NCBI GenBank assembly: GCA_014323865.1
Contig: JACONG010000014.1
Location: forward strand, 1-64,000
Direction: 5' to 3'
DNA from: Rhodospirillales bacterium
GTDB lineage: Bacteria > Pseudomonadota > Alphaproteobacteria > SP197
Length of the DNA stretch: 64,000 bases
How positions within the stretch are numbered: position 1 is the stretch's first letter; each line of letters starts with the position of its first letter. Of the stretch, positions 18,744 through 27,394 are shown in pieces. The notes under the pieces were generated by a model. It had not been told where the DNA came from. It made no database searches and saw only the letters and a program-made list of their open reading frames with translations. Position numbers and translations under genes: made by a program.

Positions 18744-18988
18744 TGGGCCAGGGCGCGCCGTTTTCGATGGCGAACTTCATGATCGGCGTGAACGCCGTGC
18801 TGCCGACTGGCCGCAGGGCTACCGCCCACTCGGCACTGGGCGTTATGGATTACATCAAGCACTAGTCGATTGCCGAGCTCACGGCCGAGGGCTATTGGAC
18901 GCTCACCGATCACACCGAAGCCTTCGCGCTCTACGAGGGTTTCGACGCACACGCGCTGGCGATTGCAGCGCGGAGGGATCTGCCATGA
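18741..18988 (+). pseudogene. Diverged 3' remnant of hisD with an in-frame TAG
   Basis: Aligns with 16861-17108. The first 174 bp carry 22 substitutions, clustered around 18805-18845. One pair changes R-Q codons to CAC-TAG (TAG at 18864-18866). The last part is identical to the intact gene. It cannot be expressed as a dehydrogenase. Confidence 0.9.
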
Positions 18989-19983
18989 GCGACCGCAGTT
19001 TTCACGATGACCTCATCGTCATCGACGCGCTGGAGGCGAGCAACTGGGATCGCGAGCTTCTTGAGGAACTGCGGGCGGGCGGGGTCACCGCCGTCCATGT
19101 GACACTGGTGTTCTGGGAGGACGCGCGCACCACGCTCGACAACATTGGCCACTGGCATCGCATCTTCGAGACCCATGGCGATCTCGTCATGCCTGTGCGC
19201 ACGGCGGCCGACATCGAGGAGGCCAGGCGTATCGGCAAGACCGGTATCATCCTCGGCTTCCAGAACTGCTCGCCGATCGAGGACGATCTGGCGCTGGTGC
19301 AGGTGTTCCACGAGCTCGGCGTCAGGATCATGCAGCTCACCTACAACAACCAGAGCCTGATCGGCGCGGGCTGCTACGAGACGGTGGATGCCGGGATCAG
19401 TCGGTTCGGTCGTCAGGTGATCGCCGAGATGAACCGTGTCGGCATGGTGATCGACATGAGCCACTCTGCCGAACTGACGACGCTCCAGGCGATAGAGATC
19501 TCCGAGCGTCCCATCGCCATCACGCATGCGAACCCGCTGAGCTTTCATCATGGGCTGCGCAACAAGTCCGACACTGTGCTGAGGGCGCTGGCCGAATCGG
19601 GCGGTATGCTCGGCTTCTCGACCTATCCGTTCCACATCGGCGGCAGCGACACCACGCTCGACGCCTTCTGCGGCATGATCGCCGACACGGCCCAGCTGAT
19701 GGGTGTTGACCGCATCGGTCTCGGCACCGACATGTGCCGCAAGCTGACCTCGGGCTACCTCGACTGGATGCGTAGCGGTCGCTGGTCCAGGGAGATCGAC
19801 AGCGGCGAGGCCAGGACTGCCGGTGGCGGCTGGCCCGACTGGCCGAGCTGGTTCGAGACCCCGGCCGATTTCCCCACCATCACCCGAGGCCTGCGCGACA
19901 AGGGCTTCGCCGACGCCGAGGTTGCGAAAATCATGGGCGGCAACTGGCTCGCATTCTTCCGCGACGGGTTCGAGGGGCGATGA
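18985..19983 (+). CDS. M19 (renal dipeptidase) family protein
   Basis: A 332-residue TIM-barrel protein of the membrane-dipeptidase family. D-M-S-H-S and A-I-T-H-A-N-P supply two expected His ligands and G-L-G-T-D the late Asp. The usual first-site residues are missing: the H-x-D near the N-terminus reads I-D-A-L-E and the bridging Glu segment reads F-Q-N-C-S-P-I. This fits a distinct bacterial subgroup whose activity may not be dipeptide hydrolysis. No signal peptide or lipid anchor. The ATG is preceded by GGAGGG. It was the third gene of the operon with the HisD-like gene and is now separated from it by the phage insert; the insert may uncouple its expression. Confidence 0.82.
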   Translation: MSDRSFHDDLIVIDALEASNWDRELLEELRAGGVTAVHVTLVFWEDARTTLDNIGHWHRIFETHGDLVMPVRTAADIEEARRIGKTGIILGFQNCSPIEDDLALVQVFHELGVRIMQLTYNNQSLIGAGCYETVDAGISRFGRQVIAEMNRVGMVIDMSHSAELTTLQAIEISERPIAITHANPLSFHHGLRNKSDTVLRALAESGGMLGFSTYPFHIGGSDTTLDAFCGMIADTAQLMGVDRIGLGTDMCRKLTSGYLDWMRSGRWSREIDSGEARTAGGGWPDWPSWFETPADFPTITRGLRDKGFADAEVAKIMGGNWLAFFRDGFEGR

Positions 19984-20103
19984 TCGCCCGCTCCCGATCT
20001 CGCCGGTAGACCGCGAGCGGTCTTGCGGAGGTTGGCGGAAGATGACCGGCGCTTGGCCGGCGATTGGATTACATCGGGCGTCACCATAGATTTGCCTTTA
20101 TCC

Positions 20104-20153
20104 TGGGCGACTTGATGTTGGTCATGCTTGGGCAACTTGATGCTGGTCCTGGG
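20104..20153. repeat. Imperfect 25-bp tandem duplication before the OmpA-like gene
   Basis: The unit beginning tgggcgacttgatgttggtc recurs at 20129 with a few mismatches, in the 288-bp gap 19984-20271. I see no gene in that gap; an AGGGG-type ribosome site precedes the lipoprotein start. Confidence 0.7.
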
Positions 20154-20271
20154 CGTGTCCACAGCGTGCATGGTGCCCGGTTTTGCCGTGCCACATGAAG
20201 TCGAACGCAGCAGCCCGGGGTCGGGACAACCGTGAGTCCCGGAGAGGGCTGCGTTCCGGAGGGGAAAGCAG

Positions 20272-21210
20272 ATGAACGTTTTGATCAGGACTCTTGTTAC
20301 GGCTGCGGCGGCGGTCTCGCTGGCGGCCTGTACCACGGTCAGCTCCATCGACCGCGTGACCGGGATGGAGACCGGGGGCGATGCCTTCACGAGGGCCTTG
20401 CACACCGGATATGTCGATAACGCCTACAAGGAAGCCGGCTTCCACGACTGGGGCGACGCGGGTTTCTTCCGTGACAAGGCCGAGAAGGCCGGCATGGGTG
20501 AAGCGGTTCTGCCTGAGGATCCCGGCACATGGGACATTCAGGACGAGGCCATGCTCGCCGGGCTCAACAGCGAGCGTGCCCGCCTGATCGGTGTTCTCGA
20601 TGACGGCGGGCGCAGCGAAATGGCCGGGCTCGCCGGTTTCGCCCAGACCAGATACGACTGCTGGGTCGAGGAGGCCGAGGAGGGCCCCGAGAAGAACGCT
20701 CCGGTCGCGGCTCACCAGGTCGAGGAGCTGGGCCGCTGCCGTGCTGCCTACCTCGCGGCCATGGAAGAGCTGACGGCGATGGCTGTTGTCATGACAGGCG
20801 AGACGGGCGAGGCAGCAGAGACAGCCATGCCGGTCGAGACAATCGAGACGGTCGAGACAGCCATGCCGGTCGAGACGGTCAGCGAATTCGTCGTCTACTT
20901 CCGTTGGGATCGCTCGGCTCTCTCGCCGCTGGCGCAGAGCTTCCTGGACGACGTCGCGGCTGCCGAAGCTGCTTCCAACCCGTCCTCGGTTTCGGTTTCC
21001 GGTTACACCGACACCTCGGGTCCGGCTGATTACAACATGGCTCTCTCGCAGAGCCGTGCGAACACTGTCGCCAACTACCTCGTCGCTGCGGGTGTGAACC
21101 CGGACACCGTGAACATCGGTTGGTTCGGTCAGAACGACCTTGCGGTCGAGACGGCTGACGGTGTCCGCGAGCCGAACAACCGCCGTGTCGAGATCGTCTT
21201 CGCGTGGTGA
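20272..21210 (+). CDS. OmpA-family lipoprotein
   Basis: Outer-membrane lipoprotein of 312 residues. It has a signal peptide with lipobox L-A-A-C (Cys20), a middle domain of unknown type (about 25-180) and a peptidoglycan-binding OmpA C-terminal domain (about 205-312) with F-R-W-D-R-S, G-Y-T-D-T-S-G and N-R-R-V-E-I. A Glu/Thr-rich linker between them contains an A-M-P-V-E-T repeat encoded by a 33-bp duplication. It probably anchors the outer membrane to the cell wall. Transcribed alone or with the cupin gene that follows after 53 bases. Confidence 0.88.
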   Translation: MNVLIRTLVTAAAAVSLAACTTVSSIDRVTGMETGGDAFTRALHTGYVDNAYKEAGFHDWGDAGFFRDKAEKAGMGEAVLPEDPGTWDIQDEAMLAGLNSERARLIGVLDDGGRSEMAGLAGFAQTRYDCWVEEAEEGPEKNAPVAAHQVEELGRCRAAYLAAMEELTAMAVVMTGETGEAAETAMPVETIETVETAMPVETVSEFVVYFRWDRSALSPLAQSFLDDVAAAEAASNPSSVSVSGYTDTSGPADYNMALSQSRANTVANYLVAAGVNPDTVNIGWFGQNDLAVETADGVREPNNRRVEIVFAW

Positions 21211-21263
21211 TCCCATACGCTGCCACGCTGTCCGGACGCACCCGGCAAGGAGGAGACCGAGCC

Positions 21264-21653
21264 ATGACCGCCTCGACCCATCGCCGCATCGTGGTGCGGC
21301 CCGACGATGCCGCCTTCGTGCCCTACGACCGCTATGGCGAGCCGGTTCCGGGGATGTACTGGGTCAACATCAGCCTTGATCGCGATACCGGTTGCGGCAT
21401 GTTTCTGCTGCGCATGGACCCTGGCAGCCGATCGCTGCCGCATGAGCATGTCGACTATGAGGAGTTCCACGTTCTGAAGGGCGCGCTCGTGGATGACGAC
21501 GGTTCCGTTTTCGGACCCGGCGCCATCGTTTCGTTCCGTCCGGGAACCTGCCATTCCTCCACCGCGCCGGAGGGCTGCACACTTCTGGTTTCGCTGCGCT
21601 GCGGCAACCGCCTTCTGAGCGCCGAAGAGGCCGGAAAACTGCCGGAAGCGTGA
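21264..21653 (+). CDS. Cupin-domain protein
   Basis: A 129-residue single-domain cupin. Motif 1 is recognisable in L-P-H-E-H-V-D-Y-E-E-F-H-V-L-K-G and motif 2 in F-R-P-G-T-C-H-S-S-T, giving the usual His/Glu metal site. I chose the ATG at 21264 because AAGGAGGAG lies 8 bases upstream. It resembles the ChrR-type cupins used as small metal-dependent enzymes or anti-sigma parts, but no sigma factor adjoins. Function unknown. Confidence 0.8.
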   Translation: MTASTHRRIVVRPDDAAFVPYDRYGEPVPGMYWVNISLDRDTGCGMFLLRMDPGSRSLPHEHVDYEEFHVLKGALVDDDGSVFGPGAIVSFRPGTCHSSTAPEGCTLLVSLRCGNRLLSAEEAGKLPEA

Positions 21654-21761
21654 CCGCCCCGAACCGCATGACAGGCTTCACAGGCGGCACCGTCATCGAC
21701 AACGGCGGTGCGCTCCATGCCGTGGCCGACAACACGGCGTTGACGACACGGCGTTCTGGCC

Positions 21762-23183
21762 TCAGGCCTCGTCGAAGGCGACAACCTTGCCGGGATTGAG
21801 CAGGTGACAGGGGTCGAGTGCATCCTTCACGGCGATCATCAGATCGCGTTCGACGGATGATTTGTAGGCCGCCATCTGGCGCAGGCGTAACCGGCCGATG
21901 CCGTGTTCGGCGCTGAACGATCCCCCCATCCCGACCGCCAGGGATTCGACCGCATCGTTCACCGCGCGTTCCTTGCCGAGAAGTGCGGCGAGGCCGTCGG
22001 CATCGTGGGCGCACTGATTGAAGTGCAGGTTGCCGTCGCCGAGATGGCCGAATGCGACGATCCGGGCCTCGGGCACCATGGCGGCGACGGTTTCGCTGGC
22101 CCTCTCCAGAAACTCGGCGACCCGCGAGACCGGCACAGCGACATCGTGCTTGAGCCCACCCCCCTGAATCGCCTGGGCTTGCGGAATCTCCTCACGGATC
22201 CGCCATAGCGCGCGCGCCTGTCCCTCCGATTCCGCAACGACCGCATCGGCGACCAGACCGTCTTCGATGGCATCGGCCAGGATTTCCTCGATTGCCGTGC
22301 GCAGGCCATCGTCGGCCTGACCCGAGGACGCTTCGAGCAGAACGCAGGCGGGATGGTCGGCGGCCAGCGGCGAGCGGTGCACCGGAAGGTTCGCGAAGGT
22401 CAGCGCCAGGGCCTCGGCCACCATGTACTCGAAGCCGGAGACCTGGCCGCCGGTCGCCGCCTGGGCGCGCTGGAGCACCCCGATTGCGGCACGGGCATCC
22501 GGGACACCGAGCCAGGCCGTCACACTCTGGCGCGGCCGGGGCCAGAGCTTGAGCACAGCGGCCGTGATGATGCCGAGCGTGCCTTCGCTGCCGAGGAACA
22601 GCTGTTTCAGATCGTAACCGGTGTTGTCCTTGCGCAGACCCCTGAGACCGTCCCAGACGCGGCCATCCGCCAGGACCACTTCGAGACCCAGGACATGGTC
22701 CCGCGCATTGCCGTAGCGCAGAACGTTCGTGCCGCCGGCATTGGTTGAGAGATTGCCGCCGATCCGGCAGCTGCCCTCGGCGCTCAGGCTCAGGGGATAG
22801 AGACGATCGGCCTCGGCCGCGGCCTGCTGAACCTCGGCAAGGATACAGCCGGCCTCGACGGTGATCGTGTTGTTGACGGGATCGACCGCGCGGATCGCGG
22901 TCATGCGGTTGAGGCTCAGGACGACCTCGCGGCCATCCTCGCCGGGCCCGCTGCCTCCGACCAGCCCGGTGTTGCCGGCCTGCGGCACAACGGGGATGCG
23001 CTCACGCGAGCAGATCGCCATGATCCGCGCGACCTGCTCCGTGCTCGATGGACGCAGAACGAGGTCCGTCCTGCCGGGCCACCTGCGCCGCCAGTCCTGC
23101 ACATAGGGTTCGGTGTCGAGGGGCGAGGCGAGCCAGCCTTCGGGGCCGACCGCCTCCTTGAGCTCATCGAGGGCGCGATCCAT
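21762..23183 (-). CDS. FAD-linked D-2-hydroxyacid dehydrogenase (GlcD/D2HGDH family)
   Basis: A 473-residue flavoenzyme with a VAO-type FAD-binding half (P-Q-A-G-N-T-G-L-V-G-G-S; S-A-E-G-S-C-R-I-G-G-N-L-S-T-N-A-G-G) and a C-terminal substrate half with G-H-L-G-D-G-N-L-H-F-N and E-H-G-I-G. Such proteins oxidise D-lactate, glycolate or D-2-hydroxyglutarate; the opening Y-V-Q-D-W-R-R segment leans toward D-2-hydroxyglutarate dehydrogenase. The ATG at 23183 lies inside the cysQ end (20-base overlap), so the genes are co-transcribed. Confidence 0.9.
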   Translation of the reverse strand: MDRALDELKEAVGPEGWLASPLDTEPYVQDWRRRWPGRTDLVLRPSSTEQVARIMAICSRERIPVVPQAGNTGLVGGSGPGEDGREVVLSLNRMTAIRAVDPVNNTITVEAGCILAEVQQAAAEADRLYPLSLSAEGSCRIGGNLSTNAGGTNVLRYGNARDHVLGLEVVLADGRVWDGLRGLRKDNTGYDLKQLFLGSEGTLGIITAAVLKLWPRPRQSVTAWLGVPDARAAIGVLQRAQAATGGQVSGFEYMVAEALALTFANLPVHRSPLAADHPACVLLEASSGQADDGLRTAIEEILADAIEDGLVADAVVAESEGQARALWRIREEIPQAQAIQGGGLKHDVAVPVSRVAEFLERASETVAAMVPEARIVAFGHLGDGNLHFNQCAHDADGLAALLGKERAVNDAVESLAVGMGGSFSAEHGIGRLRLRQMAAYKSSVERDLMIAVKDALDPCHLLNPGKVVAFDEA

Positions 23184-24000
23184 GCCCGATCCTGGCACCG
23201 TGGCGGGCGTCCAGCCCCCAGGCGATGAACGAGGGGTTTTCGAAACCGGCCTTGCCATAGCCCAGTTCCGTGCCGTCGGTCTTTCTGACGCTGCCGCCGG
23301 CGGCGCGCAGCACACCGTGGCCGGCCGCCGTGTCCCATTCCATGGTCCGGCCGAAGCGTGGATAGACATCGGCTTTGCCCTCGGCGACCAGACAGAATTT
23401 CAGGGAGCTGCCGCCGACCTTCTCGCCGGCCACGGTCAGGCCCTTCAGAAAGGCATCCGTCTCCGAATCGCGATGCGAACGGCTGACCGCGGCGGTGACG
23501 CCTTCCGGGGGCCGCGCGCGGGCCGCGATGCTTTCCAGCCCGCTCTTGCCTCCGCCACCGCTCTTGCCCCCGCCTTTGCCACGGCGTCGGAACGCGGCCT
23601 CGCCGTCGGAAGCATAGAGCACGTCCATCGCCGGTGCGCCGACGACGGCGACGGTCGGGCATCCGTCTTCGATCAGAGCGATGTTCACCGTGAACTCGCC
23701 GTTCTTGCTGAGGAACTCCTTGGTGCCGTCGAGCGGATCGACGAGCCAGAACCGGGTCCCGACGGAGCCCGGCCCGGCTCCCTGGGAGACCTGCTCCTCC
23801 GCAACCACCGGAATCCCGGGGCTCAACGCTGCGAGATGACGCAGGATGATGACTTCGGCGGCCTCGTCGGCGTCTGTGACCGGCGACCGGTCATCCTTCC
23901 GGCGTGCATCCACCTTGCCATAGAGCGCCATGATGGCGTCTCCGGCCTCGTCGGCGGCCGCGATCAGTCCTTCGAAAAGGCTGTCTGGTTCGGTGCTCAT
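23164..24000 (-). CDS. cysQ: 3'(2'),5'-bisphosphate nucleotidase CysQ
   Basis: Inositol-monophosphatase-fold enzyme that hydrolyses PAP from sulfate assimilation. The metal and phosphate sites are visible: V-A-E-E (68-69), W-L-V-D-P-L-D-G-T-K (86-95) and E-W-D-T-A-A-G-H-G. Length 278. A Gly/Lys/Ser-rich insertion at 140-154 (G-K-G-G-G-K-S-G-G-G-G-K) is not part of the family core and looks like local repeat expansion. ATG at 24000 is chosen from the fit to the domain start. Confidence 0.9.
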   Translation of the reverse strand: MSTEPDSLFEGLIAAADEAGDAIMALYGKVDARRKDDRSPVTDADEAAEVIILRHLAALSPGIPVVAEEQVSQGAGPGSVGTRFWLVDPLDGTKEFLSKNGEFTVNIALIEDGCPTVAVVGAPAMDVLYASDGEAAFRRRGKGGGKSGGGGKSGLESIAARARPPEGVTAAVSRSHRDSETDAFLKGLTVAGEKVGGSSLKFCLVAEGKADVYPRFGRTMEWDTAAGHGVLRAAGGSVRKTDGTELGYGKAGFENPSFIAWGLDARHGARIGHGSRPR

Positions 24001-24100
24001 TCTGCATCCCCGTTTTGGCGCGCCCTGATAGCAGTGGCCCGCCGGACTGGCAACCATGACGCCGGTTTCGGGATTGCCGCTTCTGCACTAGTTTCGTGCC

Positions 24101-24826
24101 ATGGATTGTTGCAGACCGATTGTCGTCGGCCTTGTTCTGGCCCTGACTCCCGCAGCCTGGGCGCAAACCGACACGACCGAGGCGCAACGGGTCCTTGAGA
24201 TCGTGGAATCCGGTTATGGTGTGCTGATTCCGCTCGAAGGCGCGCTGGCGCCGCCGGAGTCAGAGTCGGCAGCCGATCCGCTGCTCGATCAGTTCGAAGA
24301 GGCTGAAGAGATCACGTCCTCCGAAGAGATGGTCGAGACCGAAGACGAGATGTCGGACGACGTCTCGGCGATGGTGGAAACGGCTGATGCTGACGATGCC
24401 GAGACAATGGCTGAAATGGTCGTCGACGACGTCGATACTACGGTTGTAGAGGTGATCAATGAGGCCGCGGTCACCGAGGAGATGGCGTCGGTCGAGACAA
24501 CCACGCTGCCCGAGCCCCCCGCCGCCGACGCGGTCGACAGCCGCACCGTCGAACTGGGCGATCCCGAATTGATCGGCCCCTATCTCTTGTGGCTGGGGTC
24601 GTTCCGCAACATGAGCGAGGCGCAGGAGGGCTGGGACCAACTCGCCAAGGACCATCCCGACATCTTGGGAAGTCTTGTCCCGATCCTTGTTTTCAAGTAT
24701 CTGGGCACGGAGGAGGGCACGTTCTTCCGGTTCCAGGCTGGTCCGCTTCAGTCCGAAGGCGAAGCGAACGACACCTGCGCTGCGCTTCAGGCCGCCCCAT
24801 CCTTTTGCACTGTCCTGGGTCCGTGA
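24101..24826 (+). CDS. Secreted acidic protein with a C-terminal SPOR domain
   Basis: 241 residues. A signal peptide ends at A-W-A (about residue 21). Residues 50-150 are very rich in Glu, Asp, Thr and Val and probably unstructured. The end (about 165-241) fits a SPOR domain (L-W-L-G-S-F-R-N-M-S-E-A), which binds denuded glycan strands at septa. It may be a periplasmic division-associated protein. The acidic middle is much longer than in most short SPOR proteins. It stands alone between cysQ (divergent) and DUF924 (convergent). Confidence 0.75.
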   Translation: MDCCRPIVVGLVLALTPAAWAQTDTTEAQRVLEIVESGYGVLIPLEGALAPPESESAADPLLDQFEEAEEITSSEEMVETEDEMSDDVSAMVETADADDAETMAEMVVDDVDTTVVEVINEAAVTEEMASVETTTLPEPPAADAVDSRTVELGDPELIGPYLLWLGSFRNMSEAQEGWDQLAKDHPDILGSLVPILVFKYLGTEEGTFFRFQAGPLQSEGEANDTCAALQAAPSFCTVLGP

Positions 24827-24832
24827 ACCGGC

Positions 24833-25387
24833 TCAGAAGCCGGCATCGGGCTGCGCAAGATAGTCGTTCTCATCTGCGGTCGACGATCGCCCGAGGATGG
24901 CGTTGCGGTGGGGAAACCGCCCGAACCTGTCTATGACATCCTTGTGCGCCTGGGCGAAAGCCAAGGTCCGCTCATCGCCGAGCTCCCGGAAGAGGGCGAT
25001 GCATTCCGCCTGCACGGCGGCGTCCTCGGCATGCTGGTAAGGCATGTAGAGGAACTTTCTCTCGACCTCGCTGAGCTGGCGATCCAGTTCCAGCGCGAGC
25101 GTCTCGCGCGCCAAAGCAAGTGCCGCCGCGTCGGTGGCAAAGGCCTCCGGTCTGTCGCGGTGTATGTTGCGGGGAAACTGATCGAGCACGATCACCGCGG
25201 CAAGGCGATTCCGGGCCGTGTCGAGCCAGGATGACGGCACGCCGTCGCTGGAGAATGCGTCGAGCAGCGACCCGAATCGCCCGCGTATAGTTGCATCGAG
25301 CGCCTCGTCCTTGATGAACCACTGTCCGGGCTGGAGTTCGCCGAACCAGAAATCCAGCACAACCTGCGGGGCGGGCAGCGTTTCCAC
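24833..25387 (-). CDS. DUF924 family protein
   Basis: A 184-residue protein of a widespread family without proven function. Family marks are L-D-F-W-F-G near the start, V-I-V-L-D-Q-F-P-R-N in the middle and F-L-Y-M-P-Y-Q-H-A-E-D after it; the fold is TPR-like. The start GTG at 25387 shares its G with the TAG of the upstream oxidoreductase (TAGTG), a tight translational coupling that rules out the longer frame. Confidence 0.88.
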   Translation of the reverse strand: METLPAPQVVLDFWFGELQPGQWFIKDEALDATIRGRFGSLLDAFSSDGVPSSWLDTARNRLAAVIVLDQFPRNIHRDRPEAFATDAAALALARETLALELDRQLSEVERKFLYMPYQHAEDAAVQAECIALFRELGDERTLAFAQAHKDVIDRFGRFPHRNAILGRSSTADENDYLAQPDAGF

Positions 25388-25388
25388 A

Positions 25389-27350
25389 CTAAAGCTCCGC
25401 CGACACCTTGAGCCCCTCCAGCACCGCCTCCTCAGCGGTGCGGGGCGCAAGACAGTCACCGATCATGTGGATCTCGCCGGGCCAGTCTTCGAGCTTATCT
25501 GCAAGCGTGGTGACCGAGTGATGCCCGAGTGCGGTCACCAGCGTGTCGACCTGCTCGATGATGATCGCCTCGCCGCTGGTGACATGTTGCAGATAGACGC
25601 TGTCGGCATCGGCACCGAACACACGGGCGTAGGGAATCACCTTCACGCCGAGCCTGTGGAGCGTTGCGGCCCAATGGTCGCGGACATACATCTGGATGGT
25701 CTGGCCGGGCATGTAGCCGTCAACCGCCAGAGTGACGTTGCAGCCGTTGCGCGCGAGGTGTTCGGCGAGTCCCATGCCGATCCAGTCGCAACGCCAGTCG
25801 GCGATCACCACATTGCCGCCGACGTTCGCTTCGCCTTTAACGACCGACCAGGCCTCCACGACATGGGCCTCTTCCATGCCCTCGATGTCGACCGGCGCCG
25901 GCGTGGCGCCCGTGGCGACAATCACGGCATCGGGAGCCTGGGTCTCGATGAAGGCACGGTCGACGGCCTGGTTCTTCACGACGGTCACGCCGGTTAGCTC
26001 CATCTCGCGGGTCAGGTTGGTGACGATACCACCGAACTCGGCGCGGCCGGGGAGTGCCTGGGCCAGAAGCGTCTGACCGCCGAGCTGGCCTGAGGCCTCG
26101 TAGAGCGTGACGTCATGACCGCGCTCGGCGGCGACGGCGGCAGCCTTCATGCCTGCAGGGCCGCCGCCGGCGACAAGGACGTTCTTCTTATCGCCCAGCG
26201 GCTTGCGCGCCCCGTAGGCGAGTTCCCGGCCGGTCTCCGGGTGCTGAATGCAGGAGATCCCGACACCCATATGCATGTGGCCGATACAGGCCTGATTGCA
26301 GCCGATACAGGCGCGAATGTCGTCGACCCGACCGGCTTCCGCCTTGCCGGCCATCGCGGGATCGCAGATCTGGGCGCGTGTCATGCCGACCAGGTCAGCC
26401 TGCCCCGTGGCGACGATCTCCTCGGCCAGCTGCGGCTGGTTGACGCGTCCGGCCACGAATACCGGCACGTCGACCTTCTGCTTCACGCTGGCGGCGTAGG
26501 GCGCGATGTAGCCGTGTTCGATGAACATCGGAGGGACGATGTGGATTGAGCCGCCCAGCGAGGCCGACGAGCCCGCGATGACACTGAAGTAGTCGAGTCC
26601 GCCACCCTGATCGAGCAGTTCGATCGCCGCGGTCACCGTGTCCATGCCGGTCTGGTCGTGGGACTGCTCGTCGCCTGAGATACGCAGGCCGACGATGTAG
26701 TCGTCACCGACCTTCGATCGAATGTTGTCGGTGACCTCGCGCAGGAAACGGACGCGATTCTCGAGGCTGCCGCCGTACTCATCCTCGCGCAGGTTGACGT
26801 TTGGATTGAGGAACTGCGAGGGGAGATAACCGTGGCTCGCCACGATCTCCACCCCGTCCAGGCCACCTTCGCGCAAGCGCCCCGCCGCGTCGCCATAGCC
26901 GTCGATGACATCGTGGATCAGCTGCCGCGACATCGGCCGGGGCATGACGTGGAACCGTTCGTTGGGCACAGCCGACGGCGCATAGGCGACCGGCGCGCTG
27001 CCATCCATCGACTCCATGTTCTCGCGTCCGGGATGGAAGACCTGTCCGAACACCTTGCAGTCATGCTTGTTCACAGCGCGCGCAATGCGCTTGTAGCCCG
27101 GGATGCAGTCATCGTTGTAGGCTGAGATGGTGTGGGAGGTGTACACCGCCGATTCGTGGACCAGCGCCACCTCCACCACGACCAGTCCGGCACCACCGGC
27201 CGCACGCGCCTCGTGATAGGCCGCGAGATCCTCGCCGGGCAGGTAACCCGAAACAAGTGTCGTCATGTGACCGGTCGAGAAAATCCGGTTCTTGATCGTG
27301 ACGTCCTTGATCGTGAGTGGCGAAAACAGGTGCGGAAACATCTCCGACAT
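25389..27350 (-). CDS. FMN/FAD/[4Fe-4S] NADH:flavin oxidoreductase (dienoyl-CoA reductase / N-demethylase type)
   Basis: A 653-residue protein with three parts: an Old Yellow Enzyme FMN barrel (1-335), a 4Fe-4S site C-I-G-C-N-Q-A-C with a fourth Cys 12 residues on (about 343-362), and a FAD/NAD(P) half from about 385 (V-A-G-G-G-P-A-G-M-K). This is the architecture of 2,4-dienoyl-CoA reductase, trimethylamine dehydrogenase and the dimethylglycine or N-methylproline demethylases. The active-site segment V-A-S-H-G-Y-L and lack of fatty-acid genes nearby favour an amine demethylase, but substrate is not settled. It is the first gene of a pair with DUF924. Confidence 0.88.
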   Translation of the reverse strand: MSEMFPHLFSPLTIKDVTIKNRIFSTGHMTTLVSGYLPGEDLAAYHEARAAGGAGLVVVEVALVHESAVYTSHTISAYNDDCIPGYKRIARAVNKHDCKVFGQVFHPGRENMESMDGSAPVAYAPSAVPNERFHVMPRPMSRQLIHDVIDGYGDAAGRLREGGLDGVEIVASHGYLPSQFLNPNVNLREDEYGGSLENRVRFLREVTDNIRSKVGDDYIVGLRISGDEQSHDQTGMDTVTAAIELLDQGGGLDYFSVIAGSSASLGGSIHIVPPMFIEHGYIAPYAASVKQKVDVPVFVAGRVNQPQLAEEIVATGQADLVGMTRAQICDPAMAGKAEAGRVDDIRACIGCNQACIGHMHMGVGISCIQHPETGRELAYGARKPLGDKKNVLVAGGGPAGMKAAAVAAERGHDVTLYEASGQLGGQTLLAQALPGRAEFGGIVTNLTREMELTGVTVVKNQAVDRAFIETQAPDAVIVATGATPAPVDIEGMEEAHVVEAWSVVKGEANVGGNVVIADWRCDWIGMGLAEHLARNGCNVTLAVDGYMPGQTIQMYVRDHWAATLHRLGVKVIPYARVFGADADSVYLQHVTSGEAIIIEQVDTLVTALGHHSVTTLADKLEDWPGEIHMIGDCLAPRTAEEAVLEGLKVSAEL

Positions 27351-27394
27351 GGCGTGTCCCGGCCTCTGTTATGGCTATGCGGCGTGACGGTCCG

